From Corynebacterium vitaeruminis DSM 20294 (GTDB lineage: Bacteria; Actinomycetota; Actinomycetes; Mycobacteriales; Mycobacteriaceae): 64,000 nucleotides of DNA. Every line of letters begins with the position of its first letter. The first letter of the stretch is position 1. The notes under the pieces are model-generated. The model ran no database searches, was not told where the DNA came from, and saw only the letters and a program-made list of their open reading frames with translations. The translations under genes were made by a program, and so were the position numbers. Below are positions 47,295 to 56,484 of the stretch, one piece after another. The stretch covers positions 1,426,001 to 1,490,000 of the forward strand of contig NZ_CP004353.1 of NCBI RefSeq assembly GCF_000550805.1. The letters run 5' to 3'.

Positions 47295-48275
47295 GTGAGT
47301 AACACCGCTCGCCGAGATGGCACACCGGACAAGAAGCGAGGCCACGCCTCGCAAGGAAAGCGCCCGCACCGGGGTCAGGGGAACCCCGCGGGGCAGAAGA
47401 ATCGCCTGGGCAAGCCCAAGCAGGCAAAGCCCACCAAGCAGCGCAGGGTCAAGGACTCGGAGATGATCGTCTCCAACGCCCGCCCGGCGCGCAAGCAGCA
47501 CGTTCACCGCGGTGAGCTCAAGGGCGGCTTCCAGGACAACGGCGAGGGCATTCGCCTCCAGAAGGTTCTCGCCCAGGCAGGCGTCGCTTCTCGACGCCAT
47601 GCTGAGATCCTCATCGACGCGGGCCGCGTCGAGGTCAACGGCAAGATCGTCATGGAACAGGGCGTGCGGGTTCACCCGAACACCGACGTCATCCGCGTCG
47701 ACGGCGTGCGCGTGAACGTCAACGAGGATCACCAGTACTTCATCCTCAACAAGCCGCGCGGCCTGCACTCCACCATGAGTGACGAGCTGGGGCGCCCCTG
47801 CATCGGCGACATCGTCGGCGAGCGCGTCTCCGCCGGTCAGCGCCTGTTCCACGTCGGCCGTCTCGACGCCGACACCGAGGGCCTCATCCTGCTCACCAAC
47901 GACGGCGAGCTGGGCAACCGCCTCATGCACCCCAAGTACAAGGTCTCCAAGACCTACCTCGCCACCGTCATGGGCGAGGCCGACCGCCACCTCGTGCGCA
48001 CCCTGGAAAAGGGCATCGAGCTGGACGACGGCCCGGCGAAGGCCGACTTCGTGCAGATCGTCGACGTCCACCAGGGCAAGTCGCTCATCCGCATCGAGCT
48101 GCACGAGGGTCGCAAGCACATCGTGCGCCGCATGCTCAAGCAGTGCGGCTACCCGGTCATCCGACTGGTGCGCACGAAGATGCACACGGTTCAGCTCGGC
48201 GAGCTGACCCCGGGCGCCATGCGCGCGCTCAACTCCTCCGAACTGACCAGCCTGTACAAGGCGGTGGAGATGTAA
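47295..48275 (+). CDS. rluB: 23S rRNA pseudouridine synthase RluB-type
   Basis: 326 residues. A basic, low-complexity N-terminal tail (about 1-85) precedes an S4 domain (LQKVLAQAGVASRRHAEILI) and the RsuA/RluB catalytic domain with the aspartate in GRLDADTEGLILLTNDGEL. GTG 47295 follows AGGAC. First gene of rluB-cmk-der; its TAA overlaps the cmk ATG by one base. Confidence 0.92.
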   Translation: MSNTARRDGTPDKKRGHASQGKRPHRGQGNPAGQKNRLGKPKQAKPTKQRRVKDSEMIVSNARPARKQHVHRGELKGGFQDNGEGIRLQKVLAQAGVASRRHAEILIDAGRVEVNGKIVMEQGVRVHPNTDVIRVDGVRVNVNEDHQYFILNKPRGLHSTMSDELGRPCIGDIVGERVSAGQRLFHVGRLDADTEGLILLTNDGELGNRLMHPKYKVSKTYLATVMGEADRHLVRTLEKGIELDDGPAKADFVQIVDVHQGKSLIRIELHEGRKHIVRRMLKQCGYPVIRLVRTKMHTVQLGELTPGAMRALNSSELTSLYKAVEM

Positions 48276-48991
48276 TGAGCGAGCTCACTACGATCAGCAA
48301 CATGCCAGAAGGCGGCCTCATCGTCGCCGTGGACGGCCCCTCGGGCGCCGGAAAGTCCACCGTGTGCCGCGCGGTGGCTGCCAAGCTGGACGCGAAGTAC
48401 CTCGACACCGGCGCGATGTACCGCGTGGCCACCCTCCACGTGCTGCGCGAGGACATCGACCCGGCGGACACCGCGGCCGTCATCGCCGCCACCGCGGACA
48501 TCCCGCTGGCCATCAACGACGACCCGGCCTCCCGCGAGGTGCTCCTGGGCGGCGAGGACGTGTCCAAGGAGATCCGCTCCACCGAGGTCAACCGGACCGT
48601 CTCTGCAGTGTCGGCGGTGCCGGAGGTGCGCACCAACCTGGTGGCGCTCCAGCGCGAGCTGGCCACGAAGGCGCATCGCTGCATCCTCGATGGGCGCGAC
48701 ATCGGCACCACCGTTCTGGTCGACGCGCCGGTGAAGATCTTCCTCACCGCCTCCGCCGAGGTCCGCGCGGAGCGCCGCTTCGACCAGGAGCAGGCCTCGG
48801 GCATCGAGTCGACCTACGAGTCGGTGCTGGCGGACGTCATCCGCCGCGACGACCTCGACTCCAACCGGGCGGTCTCGCCGCTGCGTCCCGCCGAGGACGC
48901 GACCATCGTCGACACCTCCGAGCTGGGGCTCGAGCAGGTCATCGACACCCTCATCACGCTTATCGAGAAGTCAGCAGAAGGGAAGCAGTAA
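48275..48991 (+). CDS. cmk: Cytidylate kinase
   Basis: Phosphorylates CMP/dCMP. The P-loop is [18 protein letters not shown] near residue 15, with YLDTGAMYRVATLHVL and the LDGRDIGTTVLVDAPVK region. 238 residues from ATG 48275, which shares one base with the rluB stop codon. The upstream frame extension to 48143 lies inside rluB. Confidence 0.95.
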   Translation: MSELTTISNMPEGGLIVAVDGPSGAGKSTVCRAVAAKLDAKYLDTGAMYRVATLHVLREDIDPADTAAVIAATADIPLAINDDPASREVLLGGEDVSKEIRSTEVNRTVSAVSAVPEVRTNLVALQRELATKAHRCILDGRDIGTTVLVDAPVKIFLTASAEVRAERRFDQEQASGIESTYESVLADVIRRDDLDSNRAVSPLRPAEDATIVDTSELGLEQVIDTLITLIEKSAEGKQ

Positions 48992-50692
48992 ATGAGCGAC
49001 AAGATCAACCCCTCTCAGCTGCCCGACGACGAGGATACGGTGGAGACCGTCTTCGTCTACAACACCTCCGGCGGCGAGATCGACGCCAAGGACGCCTACG
49101 TGGAGGAGGAGGTCTTGGCACCCGGCCAGGGCTACGCTGCGAAGGACTTCGACGAGGAGGAGTTCTCCGACTTCGACTTCGGTGAGGACGACTACGACGA
49201 GGAAGGCGACACCGAGTTCGAGTACATCGGCGGCGACACCGAGTTCGACGACGACTTCGAGCCGGAGTTCGACGACACTGAGTTCGCCTCCCCGGATTTC
49301 GGCGAGGGCTACTCCGACGAGGAGTGGGAGGAGGTCGAGCGCGCCTTCGGCTTCGACCGCGACGGGCACCTGCGCGAGAACCTGTGCACCGTGGCCATCG
49401 TCGGCCGCCCGAACGTGGGCAAGTCGACCCTGGTCAATCGCTTCATCGGTCGCCGCGAGGCCGTGGTGGAGGACTTCCCGGGGGTGACCCGCGACCGCAT
49501 CTCCTACCTCGCCGACTGGGGCGGGAAGCGCTTCTGGGTGCAAGACACCGGCGGCTGGGACCCGAACGTCAAGGGCATCCACGGCGCCATCGCCCGCCAG
49601 GCTGAGACCGCCATGGAGACCGCCGACGTCATCGTCATGGTGGTGGACACGAAGGTCGGCATCACCGAGACCGACTCCGTCATGGCCCGCAAGCTGCAGC
49701 GCTCCGACGTTCCCGTCATCCTCGTGGCCAACAAGTTCGACTCGGACAACCAGTACGCCGACATGGCCGAGTTCTACGCCCTCGGGCTCGGCGACCCGTG
49801 GCCGGTCTCTGCCCAGCACGGACGCGGCGGAGCGGACGTCCTCGAGGAGATCCTGCGGCTGTTCCCGGAGGAGCCTCGCCAAGCCTCCATCGTGGAGGGC
49901 CCGCGCCGCGTGGCGCTCGTGGGCAAGCCGAACGTGGGCAAGTCCTCGCTGCTCAACAAGCTCACCGGCGAGGATCGCTCCGTCGTGGACAACGTCGCTG
50001 GCACGACCGTCGACCCGGTGGACTCGCTCGTCCAGCTCGACGAGCGCCTGTGGAAGTTCATCGACACCGCGGGCCTGCGCAAGAAGGTGAAGAACGCCCA
50101 GGGCCACGAGTACTACGCCTCGCTGCGCACCCGCAGCGCCATCGACGCCGCCGAGGTCTGCATCTTCATGATCGACAGCTCCGAGCCCGTCTCCGAGCAG
50201 GACCAGCGCGTCCTGGGCATGATCCTTGATTCCGGCAAGGCGCTCGTGCTCGTGTTCAACAAGTGGGACCTCATGGACGAGGACCGCCGCTGGGAGCTCG
50301 ACCGCGAGATCGACCAGCAGCTGCGCCACATCCCGTGGGTCAAGCGCGTAAACCTGTCCGCGAAGACCGGCCGCGCGCTGAAGAAGCTCGAGCCGTTCAT
50401 GATCGAGGCCCTGGACAACTGGGACAAGCGCATCACCACCGGCCAGCTCAACAACTGGCTGCGCGCCACCATCGCCCAGAACCCGCCGCCCATGAAGGGC
50501 GGCCGCGTCCCGCGCGTGCTGTTTGCCACCCAGGCCTCCACGCGCCCGCCGACGATCGTGCTGTTCACCACGGGCTTCCTCGACGCTGGCTACCGCCGCT
50601 ACCTCGAGCGCAAGTTCCGCGAGTCCTTCGGCTTCGAGGGCACTCCGGTGCGCATCGCGGTGCGCGTCCGCGAGCGCCGCGGCAAGAAGTAG
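48992..50692 (+). CDS. der: Ribosome-assembly GTPase Der (EngA)
   Basis: Two tandem GTPase domains needed for 50S subunit maturation. G1 motifs are [15 protein letters not shown] and [15 protein letters not shown]; a KH-like C-terminal domain follows. 566 residues, longer than E. coli Der because of an acidic N-terminal tail of about 110 residues (for example [20 protein letters not shown]). The function of the tail is unknown. Starts one base after the cmk stop. Confidence 0.95.
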   Translation: MSDKINPSQLPDDEDTVETVFVYNTSGGEIDAKDAYVEEEVLAPGQGYAAKDFDEEEFSDFDFGEDDYDEEGDTEFEYIGGDTEFDDDFEPEFDDTEFASPDFGEGYSDEEWEEVERAFGFDRDGHLRENLCTVAIVGRPNVGKSTLVNRFIGRREAVVEDFPGVTRDRISYLADWGGKRFWVQDTGGWDPNVKGIHGAIARQAETAMETADVIVMVVDTKVGITETDSVMARKLQRSDVPVILVANKFDSDNQYADMAEFYALGLGDPWPVSAQHGRGGADVLEEILRLFPEEPRQASIVEGPRRVALVGKPNVGKSSLLNKLTGEDRSVVDNVAGTTVDPVDSLVQLDERLWKFIDTAGLRKKVKNAQGHEYYASLRTRSAIDAAEVCIFMIDSSEPVSEQDQRVLGMILDSGKALVLVFNKWDLMDEDRRWELDREIDQQLRHIPWVKRVNLSAKTGRALKKLEPFMIEALDNWDKRITTGQLNNWLRATIAQNPPPMKGGRVPRVLFATQASTRPPTIVLFTTGFLDAGYRRYLERKFRESFGFEGTPVRIAVRVRERRGKK

Positions 50693-50719
50693 GGATCAGG
50701 GCGCACCCCTGCATCCAGC

Positions 50720-50770
50720 ATGCCCCATCGGCCCCGTTTCAACGGTCGCCGGTGGGGCGTTGCTCGTTTT
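50720..50770 (+). terminator. Terminator after der, nested in a larger inverted repeat
   Basis: GCCCCATCGGC (50722-50732) pairs with GCCGGTGGGGC (50748-50758), followed by GTTGCTCGTTTT. An outer arm (CACCCCTGCATCCAGCA, 50704-50720) can also pair with TGCTGGATGTACCCC (50792-50806). Confidence 0.75.
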
Positions 50771-50784
50771 CGTCCCCCGGATAG

Positions 50785-50831
50785 CGCGGGGTGCTGGATG
50801 TACCCCGCGGATAAGGCAAACCGGGTAGCAT
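50785..50831 (+). promoter_or_regulatory. Operator-like palindrome and leaderless promoter of the serine hydrolase gene
   Basis: CGCGGGGT (50785-50792) and ACCCCGCG (50802-50809) form a perfect inverted repeat. TAGCAT (50826-50831) ends 7 nt before ATG 50839. Confidence 0.5.
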
Positions 50832-50838
50832 CGTGGGA

Positions 50839-51666
50839 ATGAACCTGGCTCCGCTCACATCTCCCGTCGTCCTCGATTACCTGCGCAAATGGCCAGCGAC
50901 CAACGTCTCGGCGGCGCTCATGCAGGGAGATCAGGCCGCCACCTTCGGCGACATCGACCACGTCTTTGAGCTAAAGAGCGTCACCAAGCTGCTGAGCGCC
51001 TACGCCTTCCTCGTCGCCGTCGAGGAGGGGGTGTTCGCCCTCGACACCGTCGTGGCCGGCGCCGCGACCGTCGAGCAGCTCCTCGCGCACGCGGGCGGCG
51101 TGGGCTTCGCCGAGGGCGATCCCGTTCGCCCGCCGCTTGAGCGCCGCGTCTACTCCTCCTACGGCTTCGAGCTGCTGGCCAAGGCTGTCGAGGAGGAGGC
51201 CGAGATGAGCTTTTCCGAGTACGCAAACGAGGCGGTTTTTGCCCCGCTCGGAATGAACGATACGGTCATCTACGGCTCGGCGGGTCACGGCTCTCGTTCG
51301 AGCGTCCGCGATCTCGTCGCCTTCGCGGGCGAGGTTCTGCGCCCGCGGCTTGTGAGCGAGCAGACCGTCGCCGAAGCCTTCCTGGTTCGCTACTCGGAGC
51401 TGAAGGGCATTGTGCCCGGCTACGGCCCGTACAACCCCTGCCCGTGGGGCCTCGGGTTCGAGATCAAGGGGGACAAGCGCAACCACTGGACCGGCGACTC
51501 CATGCCCGCCGACACCGCCGGACACTTCGGCGTGGCCGGGACCTACCTGTGGGTCCACCGTCCCACCGGCCGCGCGATGGTGGCGCTCGGCGATCACGAC
51601 TTCGGATCCTGGGCGAAGCCGTATTGGACGCAGCTCAACGACGCGGCGTGGGGGTCGATGTCCTAG
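50839..51666 (+). CDS. Serine hydrolase, class C beta-lactamase-related
   Basis: 275 residues, short for the family. The SxxK catalytic motif is SVTK (in FELKSVTKLLSAY) and the Tyr of the YxN-type motif is likely in VYSSYGFELLAKAVEEE. FGVAGTYLWVHRPTGRAMV is the C-terminal strand. No signal peptide, so probably cytoplasmic. ATG 50839 fits a leaderless transcript; GTG 50833 would add two residues. Related enzymes are esterases or peptidases; a resistance role is not suggested by anything here. Confidence 0.75.
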   Translation: MNLAPLTSPVVLDYLRKWPATNVSAALMQGDQAATFGDIDHVFELKSVTKLLSAYAFLVAVEEGVFALDTVVAGAATVEQLLAHAGGVGFAEGDPVRPPLERRVYSSYGFELLAKAVEEEAEMSFSEYANEAVFAPLGMNDTVIYGSAGHGSRSSVRDLVAFAGEVLRPRLVSEQTVAEAFLVRYSELKGIVPGYGPYNPCPWGLGFEIKGDKRNHWTGDSMPADTAGHFGVAGTYLWVHRPTGRAMVALGDHDFGSWAKPYWTQLNDAAWGSMS

Positions 51667-51668
51667 CA

Positions 51669-51784
51669 TTCGCTTGTCGACGCCTACGGCGGTCCGCCTT
51701 TTTCTTAGGGTGGGCTAAGTGGGCTAGACTAGAGTGATGCTTCAACAAGAGGATCGGGGCGGGCGCGTAGCGTCGACAAGCGAA
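51669..51784. repeat. 15-bp perfect inverted repeat enclosing the promoter of the ABC exporter
   Basis: TTCGCTTGTCGACGC (51669-51683) and GCGTCGACAAGCGAA (51770-51784) are exact reverse complements 86 nt apart. Both are dispersed-repeat copies. The TAGACT -10 box (51725-51730) and ATG 51737 lie between the arms. Confidence 0.75.
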
Positions 51785-53365
51785 AAGAAACCGCAGGTAG
51801 CGGAGATGATTCCGGGGCCGCGCGTGCGGGAATCGCTGCTGCCGGACCCCACCGACCAGCGGTGGCTCCTCAAATCCTTGCTGGCGCAGCGGCCCTGGTC
51901 GCTGCTCGCGAGCTTCTCGATGGCGGCGGGGTTCATCTGCTGGGGGCTCATCCCGGTCGTGGTGGGCCACGCCATCGACGACGCCGTCGCCTCGGGGGAT
52001 CTCGCGGGGCTGTGGCGCTACGTGGGGCTGCTTGCCATCGTCTACTCGTGCAGCGCGGCGTTTCAATACCTCGCGCGCTTCTTCCTCATGCGCTCAGAGC
52101 TGCTCGTCGGCCACGACCTGCGCATGGCCGTCACCGACCGGATCCAGGACCCAAGCGAGCTCGCCGGGCGCAAGCGCACCCCGGGCGAGCTGCTGTCCAT
52201 CGCGAGCGCCGACACGAGGAAGGTCTCCGAGGCCGTCATGATGACGGTGTTCCCGGTGGCCGAGATGTGTTCGATCCTCTACGTCGCGGCGATGATGACC
52301 GCTACCGTCTGGTGGCTGGGGCTCTTCGTGCTCTGCGCCGCGCCGATCATCGCCACGGTAGCCGTGTACGCGGCGCGCCCGCTGCAGACCCGCTCGCTCG
52401 CGCGGCAGAAGGCGGTGGCGGCCGCGGCAGCGATGGCCACCGACGTGGTGCAGGGCCTGAGGATCCTCAAGGGGCTGGGCGCGATCGAGTCGGTCACCGG
52501 CCGCTACCACGGGCTCTCCCGCGAGGCGCTCGACGCGACCGTTTCCGCCAACGCGGCGCAGGCCCGGCTCAACGCGATCACCGAGATCGTGGGCAGCCTG
52601 TTTACCATCGCGGTGGGGATCCTGTCCGGCTGGCTCGCGCTCGCAGGCCGGATCAGCATCGGCGACCTCATCACGCTCATCGGCCTCATGCAGTTCGTCA
52701 TCACGCCTATGACCATGTTCGGGCGCAACCTCGCCTCCCGCTGGGCCTCGGCCGCGGCCAGCTCCCTGCGCGTGCGCGAGGTGCTCAACGCCGCAGCAGC
52801 GCGCACCACGGACGCCGCCCCGGCGCGCACCCGCGACGCCTTCGCCGCGTTCGCTCCCGGGCTGCACGTGGTGAGCGGTCTCGACGCGCACCAAAAGGAG
52901 CAGGTCCACGAGGCGCTCGGCGGCCTCGACCGGGGGACGCTGCTCGTGGTCCCGCACCTCTCCGAGCTCTTCAGCGGAACGGTATCCGACAACGTCGGCG
53001 GTCCAGCGGAGCAGGTGGCGCACGCGCTGACCGTCGCCAGCGCCACCGACATCCCCGGAGGCCCCACGCGCGAGGTGGGCGAGGAGGGCAACCACCTCTC
53101 CGGCGGCCAGCGCCAGCGCGTCGCACTGGCCCGGGCGATCGCGAGCGACCCGGAGCTGCTCGTCCTCGACGACCCGACCACCGCCGTGGACTCGGTGACC
53201 GAGTCGCACATCGTGGACAACTTCGTCGTGGACCGGAAGGAGAAGGTGAGCGTGGTGCTCAGCGAGTCCCCGGCGTGGAAGTCCCGCGCCGATAGGGTGT
53301 GGGAGGCGCCGGAGTTCCTGCGCATTCTAGACGACGGGGCGACCGGTGAGGAGGCGTCGCGATGA
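51737..53365 (+). CDS. ABC exporter subunit 1 with degenerate nucleotide-binding domain
   Basis: About 542 residues: a six-helix ABC exporter membrane domain (about 45-335), then a shortened ATPase domain. The signature is intact ([16 protein letters not shown], near residue 454) and Walker B reads [13 protein letters not shown], with Asp in place of the catalytic Glu. Walker A is absent: where GxxGxGKST should lie the sequence is [26 protein letters not shown] fits a leaderless start at 51737; ATG 51806 ([14 protein letters not shown]) is a serious alternative. The stop overlaps the next gene's ATG (ATGA), so the two subunits are coupled. Confidence 0.85.
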   Translation: MLQQEDRGGRVASTSEKKPQVAEMIPGPRVRESLLPDPTDQRWLLKSLLAQRPWSLLASFSMAAGFICWGLIPVVVGHAIDDAVASGDLAGLWRYVGLLAIVYSCSAAFQYLARFFLMRSELLVGHDLRMAVTDRIQDPSELAGRKRTPGELLSIASADTRKVSEAVMMTVFPVAEMCSILYVAAMMTATVWWLGLFVLCAAPIIATVAVYAARPLQTRSLARQKAVAAAAAMATDVVQGLRILKGLGAIESVTGRYHGLSREALDATVSANAAQARLNAITEIVGSLFTIAVGILSGWLALAGRISIGDLITLIGLMQFVITPMTMFGRNLASRWASAAASSLRVREVLNAAAARTTDAAPARTRDAFAAFAPGLHVVSGLDAHQKEQVHEALGGLDRGTLLVVPHLSELFSGTVSDNVGGPAEQVAHALTVASATDIPGGPTREVGEEGNHLSGGQRQRVALARAIASDPELLVLDDPTTAVDSVTESHIVDNFVVDRKEKVSVVLSESPAWKSRADRVWEAPEFLRILDDGATGEEASR

Positions 53366-55158
53366 CCGCGACGATTGCCAACCCGCGCCAGGAGGCGCTC
53401 ACCTTCCCGCTGGCCACGGCCGCGCAGATCGGGCGCGAGCTGCGCACCGTGCTCGCTGGCATCCCCCGGGCGCGCTTTCTGGGCGCTCTGTCCATCGTCA
53501 TGCTCGGCGTCGGCGCGTGGTGCTCGGTGTCCATCCCAAAGCAGCTGGGGCTCATCGTGGACTCGGTGCGCGGGGCAGAAGGGGCAAGCCCCGTGGCGGT
53601 GTTCGCGCCCATCCTCGCCCAGCTCCTGCTGTTGGCCAGCGCCAGTGCCCTGCTGGGGGCGGGTGGTTTTTACCTGGTCTCCCGCGTGGTCGAGCAATTC
53701 ATCGCGGCGCTGCGCGAGAAGATGGTCAACACCACGCTCAGGCTTCCGACCTACCGCATCGAGGACGCGGGAACCGGCGACCTCATCAGCCGCTCCACCG
53801 ACGACGTGGCCGAGCTGTCCGCGGCGGTCACCGACACCATCCCCATGCTCACCGGTGCGGCGTTCAGCGTGGCGGCCACCGCCTTCGCGATCCTCACCCT
53901 GGACATCCACTTCCTCGTCATCCCGCTGGTGGTCCTTCCCCTGTACTACCTGGCCGCCCGGCAGTACCTGCACACGGCGCCCCCGCGCTACGCCAAGGAA
54001 CGCGCGGCGATGGGACAGCGCGCCCGACGGGTGCTCGAGGCCGTGCGCGGCTACGACACCGTGCGCGCCTACCGCATGGAAAGCCAGATGCATGACCGCA
54101 TCGGCGAGTCCTCGTGGCAGGTCGTCGTGTGGGGCATGCGGGCGCGCATGACCATGCTCACCCTCAACCTGTGGACCACTCTCGCCGAGTTCCTGCTGCT
54201 CACCATGACCCTGGGGATGGGCTTCTACCTCGTGCGTGGCGGGCACCTGACGGTGGGTGAGGCCACGGGTGCTGCGCTCATGATGATCCGCGTTCGCGGG
54301 CCGATCAACATGCTCATGCGCGTGCTCGACACGGTGCAGTCAGGCTGGGCCTCGCTGGCGCGCATCGTCGGCGTGAGCTCGGCCAAGCTGGACTCCCAGG
54401 AGCCAGCGGAGGTCGGCGAGGTGCGCGGGGAGGTCGACTTCGACCACGTTAGCTTCGGCTATACCGAGCAGCTCGCGGTGGAGGACTTCTCCCTGCACCT
54501 AGACCCGGGGGACACCGTCGCGATCGTCGGCACCTCCGGCGCGGGAAAGAGCACGGTCGCCGCGCTCCTCGCCGGGCTGCGGGTTCCTACCGTCGGAACG
54601 GTCACCATCGATGGGGCGGGCGTCGACAAGCTTAACGACGCGCAACGACGCCGCCGCATCGCCATGGTCAGCCAAGAAGTGCACGTGTTTTCCGGTGCGC
54701 TGCGCGACGACCTTTCCTTGGCGCTGCCAGGTGCCAGTGACCAACAGCTTTCCGCGGCGCTCGAGGAGGTCGGCGCGGGCGAGTGGCTCGCCGCGTTGTC
54801 CGAAGGCCTAGACACGATCGTTGGCGCTCAGGGCATGGCGCTGTCCCCGGTCGAGTCCCAGCAGCTGGCGCTCGCGCGCATGGTGCTGCTCGACCCCGCG
54901 GTGATCATCATGGACGAGGCGACGGCGGAGGCGGGATCCACCGGTGCCGCGGTCCTCGAGGAGTCCGCGATGGAGCTCGCCCGCGGGCGCACCGCCCTCA
55001 TCGTCGCCCACCGCCTGGACCAGGCGGAGGCGGCCGATCGGGTCGTGGTGATGGGTGACGGCCGGATCCTCGAGCAAGGAACGCACGAGGAGCTGCTGGA
55101 AAGCGGCGGCAGCTACTGCCAGCTGTGGCAGGCGTGGCGCCGCGGACGCGAGAGCTAG
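53362..55158 (+). CDS. ABC exporter subunit 2 with intact Walker motifs but degenerate signature
   Basis: 598 residues: six-helix membrane domain, then a full-length ATPase domain. Walker A is [17 protein letters not shown] near residue 390; Walker B has the catalytic Glu ([12 protein letters not shown]); the H-loop is [15 protein letters not shown]. The signature LSGGQ is replaced by [10 protein letters not shown]. With subunit 1's intact signature this makes one working ATP site and one dead one. Transported substrate unknown. Confidence 0.88.
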   Translation: MTATIANPRQEALTFPLATAAQIGRELRTVLAGIPRARFLGALSIVMLGVGAWCSVSIPKQLGLIVDSVRGAEGASPVAVFAPILAQLLLLASASALLGAGGFYLVSRVVEQFIAALREKMVNTTLRLPTYRIEDAGTGDLISRSTDDVAELSAAVTDTIPMLTGAAFSVAATAFAILTLDIHFLVIPLVVLPLYYLAARQYLHTAPPRYAKERAAMGQRARRVLEAVRGYDTVRAYRMESQMHDRIGESSWQVVVWGMRARMTMLTLNLWTTLAEFLLLTMTLGMGFYLVRGGHLTVGEATGAALMMIRVRGPINMLMRVLDTVQSGWASLARIVGVSSAKLDSQEPAEVGEVRGEVDFDHVSFGYTEQLAVEDFSLHLDPGDTVAIVGTSGAGKSTVAALLAGLRVPTVGTVTIDGAGVDKLNDAQRRRRIAMVSQEVHVFSGALRDDLSLALPGASDQQLSAALEEVGAGEWLAALSEGLDTIVGAQGMALSPVESQQLALARMVLLDPAVIIMDEATAEAGSTGAAVLEESAMELARGRTALIVAHRLDQAEAADRVVVMGDGRILEQGTHEELLESGGSYCQLWQAWRRGRES

Positions 55159-55170
55159 GGACGCCTAAGC

Positions 55171-56028
55171 CTAGGCGGCTGGGCTAGCCTTGACCAGCAA
55201 GAACGCGTCCAGCCTGTAGGGGAGCCCAACCTGCGCGCGCGGGTCGAGCTGCAGGTGATCGTAGAGGTACCAGTCGAGGTTGGCCGTCACCCTCGCGCGG
55301 GTTTTCTCATTGGAACGCAACCAGTAGCTGCGCGTGTGGGTGAGGTCGTGGAGCTGCTGTGGGTAAAGCCGCTGCTCCCAGCGGGTGCGCAGGGTCTTCT
55401 CGATGCGCCACTGCGGCCCCAGGTTGGGAACGAAGCCCTCCTTGAGAGTGTCGCCCGAGTGCATGATCCGGCTGAGCCGATGCACCCAGGGGACAAGCAC
55501 GTCGAAGGTGTTCCACACCAGCAGCACCCGGGCGTCGGGAGTGGTGACCCGGGCCAGCTCCCGGCTCGCGGCCTCGTGGTCGAGCCAGTGCCAGGTCTGC
55601 GCGCAGGTCACCGCGTCGAAGGCGCCGCCGGTAAACGGCAGCGACTCGGCCCGAGCGCGAACGCACGCCACGCCGGGCAACCCCGCGGAAAACTCACGCA
55701 GCATGTTCTGGCTGGGATCGAGCCCCACGACCCTTTGGCCCCGGCCGAGCAGGTCGGCGGTCAGCTTGCCCGTCCCGCACCCCACGTCGAGCGCGGAGTC
55801 GAAGGGACCGAGCAGGTCCAGCGCTGCGGGAAGGTAGCCCGGGCGGGCGTCCTCGTAATCGCGGGCGCCGCTGCGAAAGGCCTCCGCGCCAGCGTCCCGG
55901 TGCTCCGCGGAGTGGAAGGCGGGGGCGTCCTTCTTGGACACCGGCGGGACCCCCGGCACCGCGGGTGCGTGGGGGCTCCCGCCGGCGGCGGCCGCGGGGG
56001 AGAAGGAAGCGTCGGTGTGGGTATGCAT
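55171..56028 (-). CDS. Class I SAM-dependent methyltransferase
   Basis: 285 residues. An N-terminal 45 residues is a low-complexity Ala/Pro-rich segment. The AdoMet loop is ALDVGCGTGKLTADLLGRG near residue 80; VVGLDPSQNML and FDAVTCAQTWHWLDHEAA follow, as in UbiE/TAM-type enzymes acting on small molecules. Convergent with the ABC exporter. The substrate is unknown. Confidence 0.85.
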   Translation of the reverse strand: MHTHTDASFSPAAAAGGSPHAPAVPGVPPVSKKDAPAFHSAEHRDAGAEAFRSGARDYEDARPGYLPAALDLLGPFDSALDVGCGTGKLTADLLGRGQRVVGLDPSQNMLREFSAGLPGVACVRARAESLPFTGGAFDAVTCAQTWHWLDHEAASRELARVTTPDARVLLVWNTFDVLVPWVHRLSRIMHSGDTLKEGFVPNLGPQWRIEKTLRTRWEQRLYPQQLHDLTHTRSYWLRSNEKTRARVTANLDWYLYDHLQLDPRAQVGLPYRLDAFLLVKASPAA

Positions 56029-56484
56029 CGGTTGAATATTCTAGGGCCAGGCCAGCGAAAATCCCCATTGCCCCCGAAATCGGTAGGCTATCCCCTCACA
56101 AACCGGGCGCAACGTAATCGAGTAGCGGGAATATTCGCCTGAATACCCCGGGGGTGGCGAGGTGGTGGGTTATGCTTAGCCGGGTAAACGGTTGCCCACC
56201 ATAAGTGGCCGTTTGCTTTTTCTCGGCACCGACATCCTGCGTGCCGAGTCCAAAACTATAAGGGAAATCCGAGCGTGCTCGTTGCGCGAGTACTTTTATC
56301 GCCTTTGTGTCGAAATATTGCGAGTGCTGAGCCGCACGTTTTTCCAGTTCCCGTGTCGTTGAGCATCCCTCGCAGCATCCCCGGGCGCGTGGCTTTCGCC
56401 ACGAGTAGTGGGGCGGCTGCAGCTCGCACCACTTGATCGAGAATCTCCGGTCAATCCACGTCGACGAGATAAGAAGTACCTATT
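56029..56484 (+). promoter_or_regulatory. Structured leader of the ABC importer operon
   Basis: 456 nt with no protein gene. A -10-like TAGGCT at 56084-56089 would start a transcript near 56096. Two hairpins sit in the first half, the first with a T-run (separate entry). Downstream are smaller stems, including GTGGC/GCCAC around 56390-56403. It could be an attenuator or riboswitch-type leader; no known class fits. Confidence 0.5.
56186..56221 (+). terminator. Intrinsic terminator in the importer leader, with a competing stem
   Basis: AAACGG (56186-56191) pairs with CCGTTT (56209-56214); CCAC/GTGG pair inside; GCTTTTT follows. TGGTGGG (56163-56169) can instead pair with CCCACCA (56195-56201), which would break this hairpin. 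Confidence 0.6.

Noticed and set aside
50839..51666. Serine hydrolase as an antibiotic-resistance beta-lactamase
   Set aside because: It lacks a signal peptide and the full class C motif set; an esterase/peptidase role is at least as likely.
54620..54640. GTCGACAAGC inside ABC subunit 2 as a repeat insertion
   Set aside because: It encodes the conserved-type VDKLN in the ATPase domain, so it is more likely ordinary codons than an inserted element.
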